From: an uncultured Ruminococcus sp.
GTDB taxonomy: Bacteria > Bacillota > Clostridia > Oscillospirales > Acutalibacteraceae
NCBI GenBank assembly: GCA_905234305.1
Contig: CAJOHT010000011.1
Span: 9,952-25,831 of the forward strand
Length of the DNA: 15,880 nt
Reading direction: 5' to 3'
Shown here in pieces: positions 7,792-14,100 of this stretch; position 1 is the first letter of the stretch, and each line of letters opens with the position of its first letter. Under the pieces are notes generated by a model that was not told the origin of the DNA, did not search any database, and worked only from the letters and a program-made list of their open reading frames with translations. Position numbers and translations under genes: made by a program.

Positions 7792-7817
7792 GAATTGAGA
7801 ATGGAGAATTGAGAATG
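7783..7817 (+). repeat. Heptamer array overlapping the end of gdpP
   Basis: Five units (GTTAATT, GAGAATT, GAGAATG, GAGAATT, GAGAATG) run from inside the last gdpP codons; the gdpP stop TGA (7789-7791) spans the first and second units. The partner in inverted orientation is TTCTCAATT at 7971-7979, exactly complementary to 7786-7794. Confidence 0.8.
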
Positions 7818-7952
7818 AATAACGAGCAGACAGCTCGGATTTAAAAATCGACTCGGTATCCCGAAGAAATTTATATACTGCTTGCGCAGCAAGCATATCG
7901 ATTATGTCGGGCAATAAACGTTATTCATATATCAACCTATCTCCTCGACCAA
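7818..7952 (+). repeat. Family-2 intergenic cassette, copy before rplI
   Basis: This 135-base block aligns without gaps to 13916-14050 before uvrA, with about 22 differences by hand count. Its outer ends AATAACG (7818-7824) and CGTTATT (7919-7925) are complementary. Inside is the palindrome TGCTTGC-GCA-GCAAGCA (7879-7895), identical in both copies. GTCGGG (7906-7911) can pair with CTCGAC (7944-7949), or its TCGGG with CCCGA (7860-7864), but not both at once. It ends with CTCCTC, complementary to purine-rich ribosome-binding sites. Confidence 0.8.
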
Positions 7953-8005
7953 AACTATCTGCTAAAAAAGTTCTCAATTGATTTTTCAGAAAGGAATTAC
8001 ATATT

Positions 8006-8452
8006 ATGAAGGTTATACTTTTACAGGATGTTAAGCCTTTGGGCAAAAAAGGCGATTTGGTAAACGCTTCGGACGGTTACGCAAGGAATTTCCTGCTCCC
8101 GAAGAAGCTTGCTAAGGAAGCTAACGCTCAGGCTATGAACGAGTACAAAAATGCCGAGGACAGCAAGAACTATAAGATTGCTACCCAGAAGGCTCAGGCT
8201 AATCATTATAAGAGCCAAATCGAGGGCAAAACCCTCGTGATGAAGGCTAAGGGCAGCGGGGATAAGCTCTTCGGCAGCGTTACCGCTAAGGATATTGCTA
8301 ACGAGTTAAAGAATAAGTATCAGATTAATGTTGATAAAAGGAAGGTAGTTCTTCCACAGGATATTAAATCCTTCGGAAAGTATACCGTAGAGGTTAAGAT
8401 CTATACTGGTATCTCGGCTAAGGTTAAGGTCGAGGTAGTTGAGGAGAGCTAG
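8006..8452 (+). CDS. rplI: Ribosomal protein bL9
   Basis: Large-subunit protein that binds 23S rRNA near the base of the L1 stalk. The 148 residues match the usual length. The N-terminal domain [33 protein letters not shown] (here in pieces: [21 protein letters not shown]) carries the family signature. A long lysine/alanine-rich connecting helix follows at about 45-75, and then the C-terminal RNA-binding domain (KLFGSVT, then [18 protein letters not shown]). AAGGA lies ten bases before the ATG. It sits between gdpP and dnaB, the usual Firmicutes neighbours, but each gap has been widened by a repeat array and cassette. Confidence 0.98.
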   Translation: MKVILLQDVKPLGKKGDLVNASDGYARNFLLPKKLAKEANAQAMNEYKNAEDSKNYKIATQKAQANHYKSQIEGKTLVMKAKGSGDKLFGSVTAKDIANELKNKYQINVDKRKVVLPQDIKSFGKYTVEVKIYTGISAKVKVEVVEES

Positions 8453-8544
8453 GAATTAAGAGTTTTAAGGTAATAAGAGTAATAGGTAATAAGAGTAATA
8501 GGTAATAAGTAATAGGTAATAAGTAATAGGTAATAGGTATTAGG
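8453..8544 (+). repeat. Heptamer tandem array after rplI
   Basis: Beginning directly at the rplI stop (GAGCTAG, GAATTAA), the sequence continues as about twelve units dominated by TAATAGG and TAATAAG, ending in TATTAGG and joining the family-1 cassette. Two units are expanded to nine bases (AGAGTAATA). It is the longest and cleanest array in the window. All three plus-strand frames are repeatedly stopped in it. Confidence 0.9.
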
Positions 8545-8615
8545 TATTAGTCGAACGCAGAACGTATCCCAAGTCTCCAAAGTATGATAGAGGCTTTGAC
8601 GTGCGGGGGATATGT
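8545..8615 (+). repeat. Family-1 intergenic cassette, copy before dnaB
   Basis: Same block as 1814-1882 (minus strand), starting TATTAGTCGAACGCAGAAC. It can fold into two stacked stems: 8562-8570 with 8607-8615 (nine pairs, one G-T) and 8571-8577 with 8590-8596 (seven pairs, one G-T). CGTGC at 8600-8604 in the internal loop is complementary to GCACG at 8632-8636, a possible competing or pseudoknot pairing just before the dnaB ribosome-binding site. Confidence 0.75.
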
Positions 8616-8656
8616 ATTTATGAGAGGGAATGCACGGACAGACGAGGAGATATAAA

Positions 8657-10033
8657 ATGGCTGAGAATGAGATTAAAACTGGATATGACGGGTTGAACCT
8701 GCCTTACAGCTCCGAGGCGGAGCAGGCGGTACTTGGCGCCGTTATAATCGACAACAACGTTCTTGATGAAGTTGTTGAGATACTCGGCGACTCAAAATTC
8801 TTCTACGTAGCGACTCACCGCGTAATATACTCCGCTATGCTCGATTTGTTCAATACAGGCAAGAGCGTCGACTTTGTCACAGTGCTTGAGGCGCTAAAAC
8901 GCGACCGCCAGTTTGACGATACTACGGGCAAAACCTATCTTATGGACCTCGCTCAGAACTGTCCGTCGGTTTCAAACGCACCCGAGTATGCTAAGATAAT
9001 CCGCGAAAAATACGACGTAAGACGGCTTATCAGCGCGTCGAGGGATATTATCGACGAGGCTTCGGCGGGCGAGTCGGAGCCGAGAGTGCTTATCGACTCG
9101 GCTGAGCAGAAAATTTTTGATATACGCAGGGACAATACCCAAGGGCTTGAGATACTCTCGAAGGTTGTTTTAAGGGAATTCGACCGCTTAGATGCGCTTA
9201 ACCGAAACGCTGACGATTTACTGAAGCCTATCCCGTCGGGTATAAGCGACCTTGATAACGTTATAACGGGACTTAACCGCTCCGACCTTATACTCCTCGC
9301 GGCAAGACCTGGTATGGGTAAAACCAGCTTCGCGCTGAATATCGCGCGCTACGCCTCATTGACCGCTAAGAAAACTGTAGCGTTCTTCTCGCTGGAAATG
9401 ACTAAGGAACAGCTCGCGTCAAGACTTCTCTCGACCGAGGCGCTCGTTCAGGGCACAAAGCTCAGAACAGGCAAATTAAGCGATGAGGAATGGGTAAGGA
9501 TCGTATCCGCGGGCGACGTCCTCGGAAGCTGCGAGTTCTACCTCGACGATACCCCTGGTATTACCGTTGCTGAAATCAAATCGAAATTACGAAGACTTAA
9601 GAGTATAGATTTGGTGGTAATCGATTACCTCCAGCTTATGACGAGCGGACGGAGGATAGATAACCGTGTCCAGGAGGTTTCCGAGATCACGAGGAACCTT
9701 AAGATGCTGGCTAAGGAGATGAACGTACCTGTTATTTGTCTTTCCCAGCTTAACCGTGCCGCCGAGTCAAGACAGGACCACCGTCCTATGCTCTCCGACC
9801 TGCGTGAGTCGGGTTCTATCGAGCAGGACGCGGATATTATCCTCTTCCTTTTCCGCGAGGGCTACTACGCCAACCGAGGAGACTCGTCCGAGCAGGAGGC
9901 TGGTCCCGCGACAGACGAAAACAGCGGCGAGTGTATCGTAGCTAAAAACCGCCACGGCGAAACTACTACCGTAAAGCTGCATTGGCAGGGCGAGTTTATG
10001 CGGTTTACCTCAGTGGAGCGCCATCGTGAGTGA
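8657..10033 (+). CDS. dnaB: Replicative DNA helicase DnaB
   Basis: Hexameric ATP-driven helicase that unwinds DNA at the replication fork (called DnaC in Bacillus). The 458 residues are normal. The N-terminal collar domain covers about 14-115 (SSEAEQAVLGA), a linker follows, and the RecA-like motor starts near 190 (PIPSGISDLD). Walker A is ARPGMGKTS at 216-224, Walker B LVVIDYLQLM at 319-328, and the DNA-binding/sensor stretch SQLNRAAESR at 363-372. The arginine finger is probably Arg400 in LFLFRE. No intein is present. An upstream in-frame ATG at 8630 is rejected because AGGAG at 8645-8649 is correctly spaced for the ATG at 8657 and MAENEIK is the expected start. It overlaps tilS by eight bases. 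Confidence 0.97.
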   Translation: MAENEIKTGYDGLNLPYSSEAEQAVLGAVIIDNNVLDEVVEILGDSKFFYVATHRVIYSAMLDLFNTGKSVDFVTVLEALKRDRQFDDTTGKTYLMDLAQNCPSVSNAPEYAKIIREKYDVRRLISASRDIIDEASAGESEPRVLIDSAEQKIFDIRRDNTQGLEILSKVVLREFDRLDALNRNADDLLKPIPSGISDLDNVITGLNRSDLILLAARPGMGKTSFALNIARYASLTAKKTVAFFSLEMTKEQLASRLLSTEALVQGTKLRTGKLSDEEWVRIVSAGDVLGSCEFYLDDTPGITVAEIKSKLRRLKSIDLVVIDYLQLMTSGRRIDNRVQEVSEITRNLKMLAKEMNVPVICLSQLNRAAESRQDHRPMLSDLRESGSIEQDADIILFLFREGYYANRGDSSEQEAGPATDENSGECIVAKNRHGETTTVKLHWQGEFMRFTSVERHRE

Positions 10034-11339
10034 TTTTGAGAAAACCGTTTTAACGACGATTGAAAAATATAATATGCTCGAAAAAGGCGCTACCGTAATC
10101 GTCGCCTTATCGGGCGGAGCGGACTCTGTTTCGCTTCTAAACGCTCTTATTTCTATAAAAGAAAAATATTCGCTCAATATAAAAGCGGCTCACGTTAATC
10201 ATAACCTCCGCGGAGCCGAGGCTGAGCGTGACGAAAACTTTGTACGTAAAATCTGTGCCGAGAAAAATGTTGAGCTGTTCGTTAAGAGCGTCGATATAAA
10301 TATAATCGCGGACGAGGAAAAAATCTCGACCGAGCTTGCGGGAAGGCAGGAGCGGTATAGGTTTTTTGAGGAGCTTAATACTCGCTTTAACGCCAAGACC
10401 GCGACGGCTCATACCGCCGATGATAACGCCGAAACCGTTATCTTTAACCTTATAAGAGGCGCTGGGCTGAACGGGCTTTGCGGGATCAAGCCCGTAAGGG
10501 AAGGTATAATCCGCCCGCTGATCAACCTCGGCAGGGAAGAAGTCGAACGATATTGCGAAGAAAATAACCTTGAATTCGTTACCGACAGCACCAACCTTAC
10601 CGACGACTATACCCGCAACAAAATCCGCCATAAAATTATCCCCGTAATCAGGGAGCTTAACCCCGGTTTTATCGGTACGGTTAAGAATGAAACCGAGGTG
10701 CTTAGCGGAATTAATTCTTATATAGAATTAAAATCCGAAGAATATATTAAAAACGCGGAGGTTGAAAACGGCTGCAGCTGTGAAAAACTAAGAGAAATTC
10801 CCGACGCGCTTAAGCCTGCCGTGATTTATACGCTCCTGCGAAAAAACGGCATTATGCCCGAGAGTAAGCATATATCCCTTATCGCAGGGATTTTGGAAAC
10901 GGGAGCCGTGGACTTAAACGGAAGCCTTCGGGCGGTAAGCAAGCAGGGCACGCTGCGTTTTATTGATAAAGAAGTACAAGAAAATAAATTTTCTGAAAAA
11001 GAATTAAAACTCGATATGAGCTTTTGCTATAACGGTAATAAATATTCTGTAAAAGAAATAAATTCAGAAGGCGCGTTAAAAAAATCCGTGCTTGAAAAAG
11101 ACGCGGTGTTCAGAACGCGCAGAGCGGGCGATAGCTTCACACTGCCCCGCAGGAAGGTGACAAAAAGCCTTAAGAAGCTGTTTAACGAGCTTAAAATCCC
11201 CGAGGAGAAGCGGGACAGCGTAATGCTCCTCGCCTCGGGAAGCGAAGTCCTCTGGATTGAGGGCGTCGGCGCTTCAGAGAGCGCTTTATCGTACGAAAAA
11301 AATGGATTTATAATAAATGTTGAAAAAGAAAGGGAGTAA
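10026..11339 (+). CDS. tilS: tRNA(Ile)-lysidine synthase
   Basis: Converts the wobble cytidine of tRNA-Ile(CAU) to lysidine, using ATP and lysine, so that it reads AUA. The N-terminal PP-loop ATPase has SGGADS at 29-34, HVNHNLRG at about 56-63 and the HTADDNAET block. The C-terminal domain is present with FRTRRAGDSFTLP and the KSLKKLF segment. The 437 residues are typical of the two-domain form. The GTG start at 10026 lies inside the end of dnaB (eight-base overlap) with GGAG about ten bases upstream, suggesting translational coupling. tilS-hpt-ftsH is a conserved Firmicutes cluster. TilS is essential wherever AUA is decoded this way; ATA codons are frequent in this window. Confidence 0.95.
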   Translation: MSDFEKTVLTTIEKYNMLEKGATVIVALSGGADSVSLLNALISIKEKYSLNIKAAHVNHNLRGAEAERDENFVRKICAEKNVELFVKSVDINIIADEEKISTELAGRQERYRFFEELNTRFNAKTATAHTADDNAETVIFNLIRGAGLNGLCGIKPVREGIIRPLINLGREEVERYCEENNLEFVTDSTNLTDDYTRNKIRHKIIPVIRELNPGFIGTVKNETEVLSGINSYIELKSEEYIKNAEVENGCSCEKLREIPDALKPAVIYTLLRKNGIMPESKHISLIAGILETGAVDLNGSLRAVSKQGTLRFIDKEVQENKFSEKELKLDMSFCYNGNKYSVKEINSEGALKKSVLEKDAVFRTRRAGDSFTLPRRKVTKSLKKLFNELKIPEEKRDSVMLLASGSEVLWIEGVGASESALSYEKNGFIINVEKERE

Positions 11340-11343
11340 AGAT

Positions 11344-11880
11344 ATGCATAAAGACGTTGGAGAGATTTTAATAAGCGAGAGCGAGATTAACGAAATCGTA
11401 AAAAGGCTTGCTAAGGAAATCGATAATGATTACGCGGGCAAGGACTGGCTTATGGTCGGTGTTTTAAAGGGCAGTATACTTTTTATGGCTGACCTTATGA
11501 AGGCTATGGAAAATGATTTTAAAATCGACTTTGTCGTTGTATCGTCCTATGCCGACGGTACCGAAAGCACGGGACGGGTTAACGTGCTTAAGGATATTTC
11601 GCAGTCAATCGAGGGAAAAGACCTGCTTATAGTCGAGGATATTATCGACTCGGGCAATACCCTGCACTTCCTCGTAAAATACTTCTACGCTAAGGGAGCC
11701 GCGTCCGTCAAGATAGTTACTCTCTTTGATAAGCCTGACAGAAGAAGAGTAGACGTACCTGTAGAGTATGTCGGTAAGGTTATCCCCGACGCGTTTATCG
11801 TAGGCTACGGACTCGACTACGCGGAGAAATACCGCACGCTTCCGTATGTCGGAATTTTAAAACCCGAGGTTTATTCATAA
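11344..11880 (+). CDS. hpt: Hypoxanthine phosphoribosyltransferase
   Basis: Purine salvage enzyme making IMP (and GMP) from hypoxanthine or guanine and PRPP. The 178-residue protein has the PRPP-binding motif VEDIIDSGNT at 97-106, the GVLKGS loop at 39-44, the flexible-loop SSY at 67-69, and the C-terminal purine-contact region IPDAFIVGYGLDY. The ATG at 11344 is preceded by AGGGAG seven bases upstream. A TTG or ATG start further upstream inside tilS (11317) lacks support and would add nine unconserved residues. The gene lies four bases after the tilS stop and 47 bases before ftsH, so it is clearly part of the same operon. Confidence 0.96.
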   Translation: MHKDVGEILISESEINEIVKRLAKEIDNDYAGKDWLMVGVLKGSILFMADLMKAMENDFKIDFVVVSSYADGTESTGRVNVLKDISQSIEGKDLLIVEDIIDSGNTLHFLVKYFYAKGAASVKIVTLFDKPDRRRVDVPVEYVGKVIPDAFIVGYGLDYAEKYRTLPYVGILKPEVYS

Positions 11881-11927
11881 TAAATCGTATAATAAATACA
11901 ATACTATATTAAGGAGTGACTTGAGTA

Positions 11928-13802
11928 TTGGATAATAAAAAGAAAACAAGAAATCTGATTTTCTATATCGGTATCCCGATCGTAGTGATCCTTCTTGTTA
12001 CATTGCTGTTTAATTCCCAGCAAAAAACCGAAACTAAAAAAACATCCCAGCTTGTCGGATATTTTGAGAAGGGACAGGTTAAGGATTACCAGCTTAACTA
12101 CGGCACGGGCGCTATTAAAATCACGCTTAATGACGAAAAGAAAACCGTAGTCAACGGTATCGTAGCCGACCCCGAAGAATTCAGGATGGATATAAGGGAG
12201 TTTGTACCTAAGAATAAGGGTATGACTTACGACCTTGTGCGCAAATCCGATAACTCCTTCCTGATGAATATACTGCCGACGATTATACTCTTTATACTTA
12301 TCGTTGCGTTCTGGTTCTTTATTATGAAGCGTATGGGCTCGGCGGGACTCGGCGGAAGAGAAATGAGCTTCGGCAAGGCGAAGATAAAGAATACGAACGA
12401 CGAAAAGAGAAAGACTACCTTTGACGACGTAGCGGGCGCTGACGAGGAAAAAGAGGAGCTTGAGGAGATTGTAGAGTTTTTAAAATCTCCCGAAAAGTAC
12501 AATACCCTCGGCGCGCGTATACCTAAGGGCGTATTGCTTGTGGGACCTCCAGGAACGGGTAAAACCCTGCTCGCGAGAGCTGTCGCGGGAGAGGCTGGAG
12601 TACCGTTCTTCTCGATTTCGGGTTCCGATTTTGTAGAGATGTTCGTCGGCGTCGGAGCGTCGCGTGTGCGCGACTTGTTCGACCAGGCTAAGAAGAACTC
12701 ACCCTGTATAGTATTTATAGATGAAATCGACGCAGTCGGACGCCAGAGAGGCGCGGGCCTCGGCGGCGGTCACGATGAGCGTGAGCAGACTCTGAACCAG
12801 CTCCTCGTTGAGATGGACGGTTTCGGAGCTAACGAGGGCGTTATTATGATAGCGGCGACTAACCGTCCCGATATCCTCGACCCAGCGCTTATGCGCCCGG
12901 GACGTTTCGACCGTCAGGTTATAGTAAGCTATCCCGATATAAACGGACGCGAGGCTATACTAAAAGTCCACGCGCGTAAAAAGCCTCTCGCTCCCGACGT
13001 TAAGCTCAGGACTATCGCAAAAACTACCGCGGGCTTTACGGGCGCCGATTTGGAGAACCTCCTGAACGAGGCTGCCTTACTCGCCGCGAGAGCTAATAAA
13101 AAAGCGATTACGATGAAGGAAATCGAGGAAGCTACTATTAAGGTAGTGGCTGGCGCCGAGAAGAAGAGCAAGGTTATGAGCAGCGATAAGGAAAAACGCC
13201 TTACCGCTTATCACGAGGCGGGTCACGCTATCCTCTTCCACGTATGCGAAACTCAGGATCCTGTTCACGAAATCTCGATTATACCCCGAGGACTCGCGGG
13301 CGGCTATACAATGCCGCTTCCTACCGAGGATAAGTCATATATGTCGCGAAACGAGATGTTCGAGGATATCGTAGTAGCCTTAGGCGGACGTGTTGCCGAG
13401 GCGCTGATACTCGACGATATCTCTACGGGCGCCTCTAACGATATCGAAAAGGCTACTAAAACCGCGCGCAATATGGTGACTAAGTACGGTATGACTGACG
13501 AACTCGGTCCTATCGCTTACGGTCAGACGAGCGGAGAGGTATTCCTCGGCAAGGATATGGGTCACGTTAAGGACTATTCCGAGGAAACTGCCGCCAAGAT
13601 TGACGAGCTTGTATTGAAAATCGTTAAGAAAGCGTATACCGACGCCGAAAAGGCGCTTAAGGATAATATCGATAAGCTCCACGAAATCGCCCGCTACCTT
13701 ATTAAAAATGAGAAAATGCACAGCGAGGATTTCGAGAAGGTGATGAACGGTACGTTTGTATGGGTAGAGGAAGCAGACGAGGAAGAAAGCGAAGAGAGTT
13801 AA
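11928..13802 (+). CDS. ftsH: ATP-dependent zinc metalloprotease FtsH
   Basis: Membrane-anchored AAA+ protease that extracts and degrades damaged membrane proteins and some regulators. The 624 residues hold two membrane helices (about 10-28 and 114-133) with an extracytoplasmic domain between them. The AAA module has Walker A GPPGTGKT at 206-213, Walker B VFIDEID at 262-268 and the second region of homology at about 309-329 ending RPGRFDR. The zinc site is HEAGH at 429-433 with Asp505 (GASND) as third ligand. The pore motif FVG is at 239-241. The C-terminus is acidic ([11 protein letters not shown]). The start is a TTG: AAGGAG at 11911-11916 precedes it by 11 bases, and no better start matches the family N-terminus. 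The stop TAA lies inside a heptamer repeat unit. Confidence 0.97.
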   Translation: MDNKKKTRNLIFYIGIPIVVILLVTLLFNSQQKTETKKTSQLVGYFEKGQVKDYQLNYGTGAIKITLNDEKKTVVNGIVADPEEFRMDIREFVPKNKGMTYDLVRKSDNSFLMNILPTIILFILIVAFWFFIMKRMGSAGLGGREMSFGKAKIKNTNDEKRKTTFDDVAGADEEKEELEEIVEFLKSPEKYNTLGARIPKGVLLVGPPGTGKTLLARAVAGEAGVPFFSISGSDFVEMFVGVGASRVRDLFDQAKKNSPCIVFIDEIDAVGRQRGAGLGGGHDEREQTLNQLLVEMDGFGANEGVIMIAATNRPDILDPALMRPGRFDRQVIVSYPDINGREAILKVHARKKPLAPDVKLRTIAKTTAGFTGADLENLLNEAALLAARANKKAITMKEIEEATIKVVAGAEKKSKVMSSDKEKRLTAYHEAGHAILFHVCETQDPVHEISIIPRGLAGGYTMPLPTEDKSYMSRNEMFEDIVVALGGRVAEALILDDISTGASNDIEKATKTARNMVTKYGMTDELGPIAYGQTSGEVFLGKDMGHVKDYSEETAAKIDELVLKIVKKAYTDAEKALKDNIDKLHEIARYLIKNEKMHSEDFEKVMNGTFVWVEEADEEESEES

Positions 13803-13823
13803 GAGATAAGAATTAAGAGGTAA
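13796..13823 (+). repeat. Heptamer array overlapping the end of ftsH
   Basis: Four units, GAGTTAA, GAGATAA, GAATTAA and GAGGTAA, start in the last ftsH codons. The ftsH stop TAA is the end of the first unit, and every unit ends in TAA. Confidence 0.75.
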
Positions 13824-13874
13824 TAATTTGGTCGGGGAGGTAGCTTGATATTGTATCACCGTTATCTGCCCGAC
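13823..13874 (-). repeat. Truncated inverted copy of the family-2 cassette
   Basis: Read on the minus strand (13874 to 13823) this is GTCGGGCAGATAACGG followed by a stretch ending CTCCCCGACCAAATTAT. It aligns to the last 50 or so bases of the family-2 cassette before rplI with roughly one gap. GTCGGG (13831-13836) and CCCGAC (13869-13874) pair perfectly. Inner stems AGGTA/TATCT and TGATA/TATCA are also possible on the plus strand. Confidence 0.65.
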
Positions 13875-13880
13875 TGTGTT

Positions 13881-13915
13881 GTTAGTTGAAAGTTGATAGT
13901 TGATAGTTGATAGTG
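13881..13915 (+). repeat. Heptamer array, left arm before uvrA
   Basis: Five units: GTTAGTT, GAAAGTT, GATAGTT, GATAGTT, GATAGTG. The inverted partner is at 14051-14078; 13895-13908 and 14051-14064 are complementary over 14 bases without mismatch. Confidence 0.9.
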
Positions 13916-14050
13916 AATGACGAGAATACAGAACGGATTAAGAAATATCCTCGATATCCCGAAGGAATTTATATGCTGCTTGCGCAGCAAGCATTTTAAT
14001 TTGGTCGGGAATAAAACGTTATTTATATATCAACCTATCTCCTCGACCAA
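13916..14050 (+). repeat. Family-2 intergenic cassette, copy before uvrA
   Basis: A 135-base block, ungapped counterpart of 7818-7952. It shares the palindrome at 13977-13993, the alternative pairing set CCCGA (13958-13962), GTCGGG (14004-14009) and CTCGAC (14042-14047), and the complementary ends AATGACG / CGTTATT (one G-T pair). Its right end is also complementary over about 22 bases to 13830-13851 in the truncated inverted copy. Confidence 0.8.
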
Positions 14051-14078
14051 AACTATCAACTATCCATTATCAACTATC
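14051..14078 (+). repeat. Inverted heptamer array, right arm before uvrA
   Basis: Four units (AACTATC, AACTATC, CATTATC, AACTATC) that are the reverse complement of the GATAGTT units at 13881-13915. The uvrA ribosome-binding site GGAG (14091-14094) follows. Confidence 0.9.
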
Positions 14079-14100
14079 CACTGATTTTTCGGAGAAAATT

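Noticed and set aside
8453..8544. Possible CRISPR array from many short repeats
   Set aside because: The units are contiguous, 7 bases long and degenerate, with no spacers and no cas genes nearby.
8630..8656. Earlier ATG start for dnaB
   Set aside because: It would place the well-spaced AGGAG inside the coding region and add nine unconserved residues.
11317..11343. Earlier start for hpt inside tilS
   Set aside because: AGGGAG is placed correctly for the ATG at 11344, and the added residues are not conserved.
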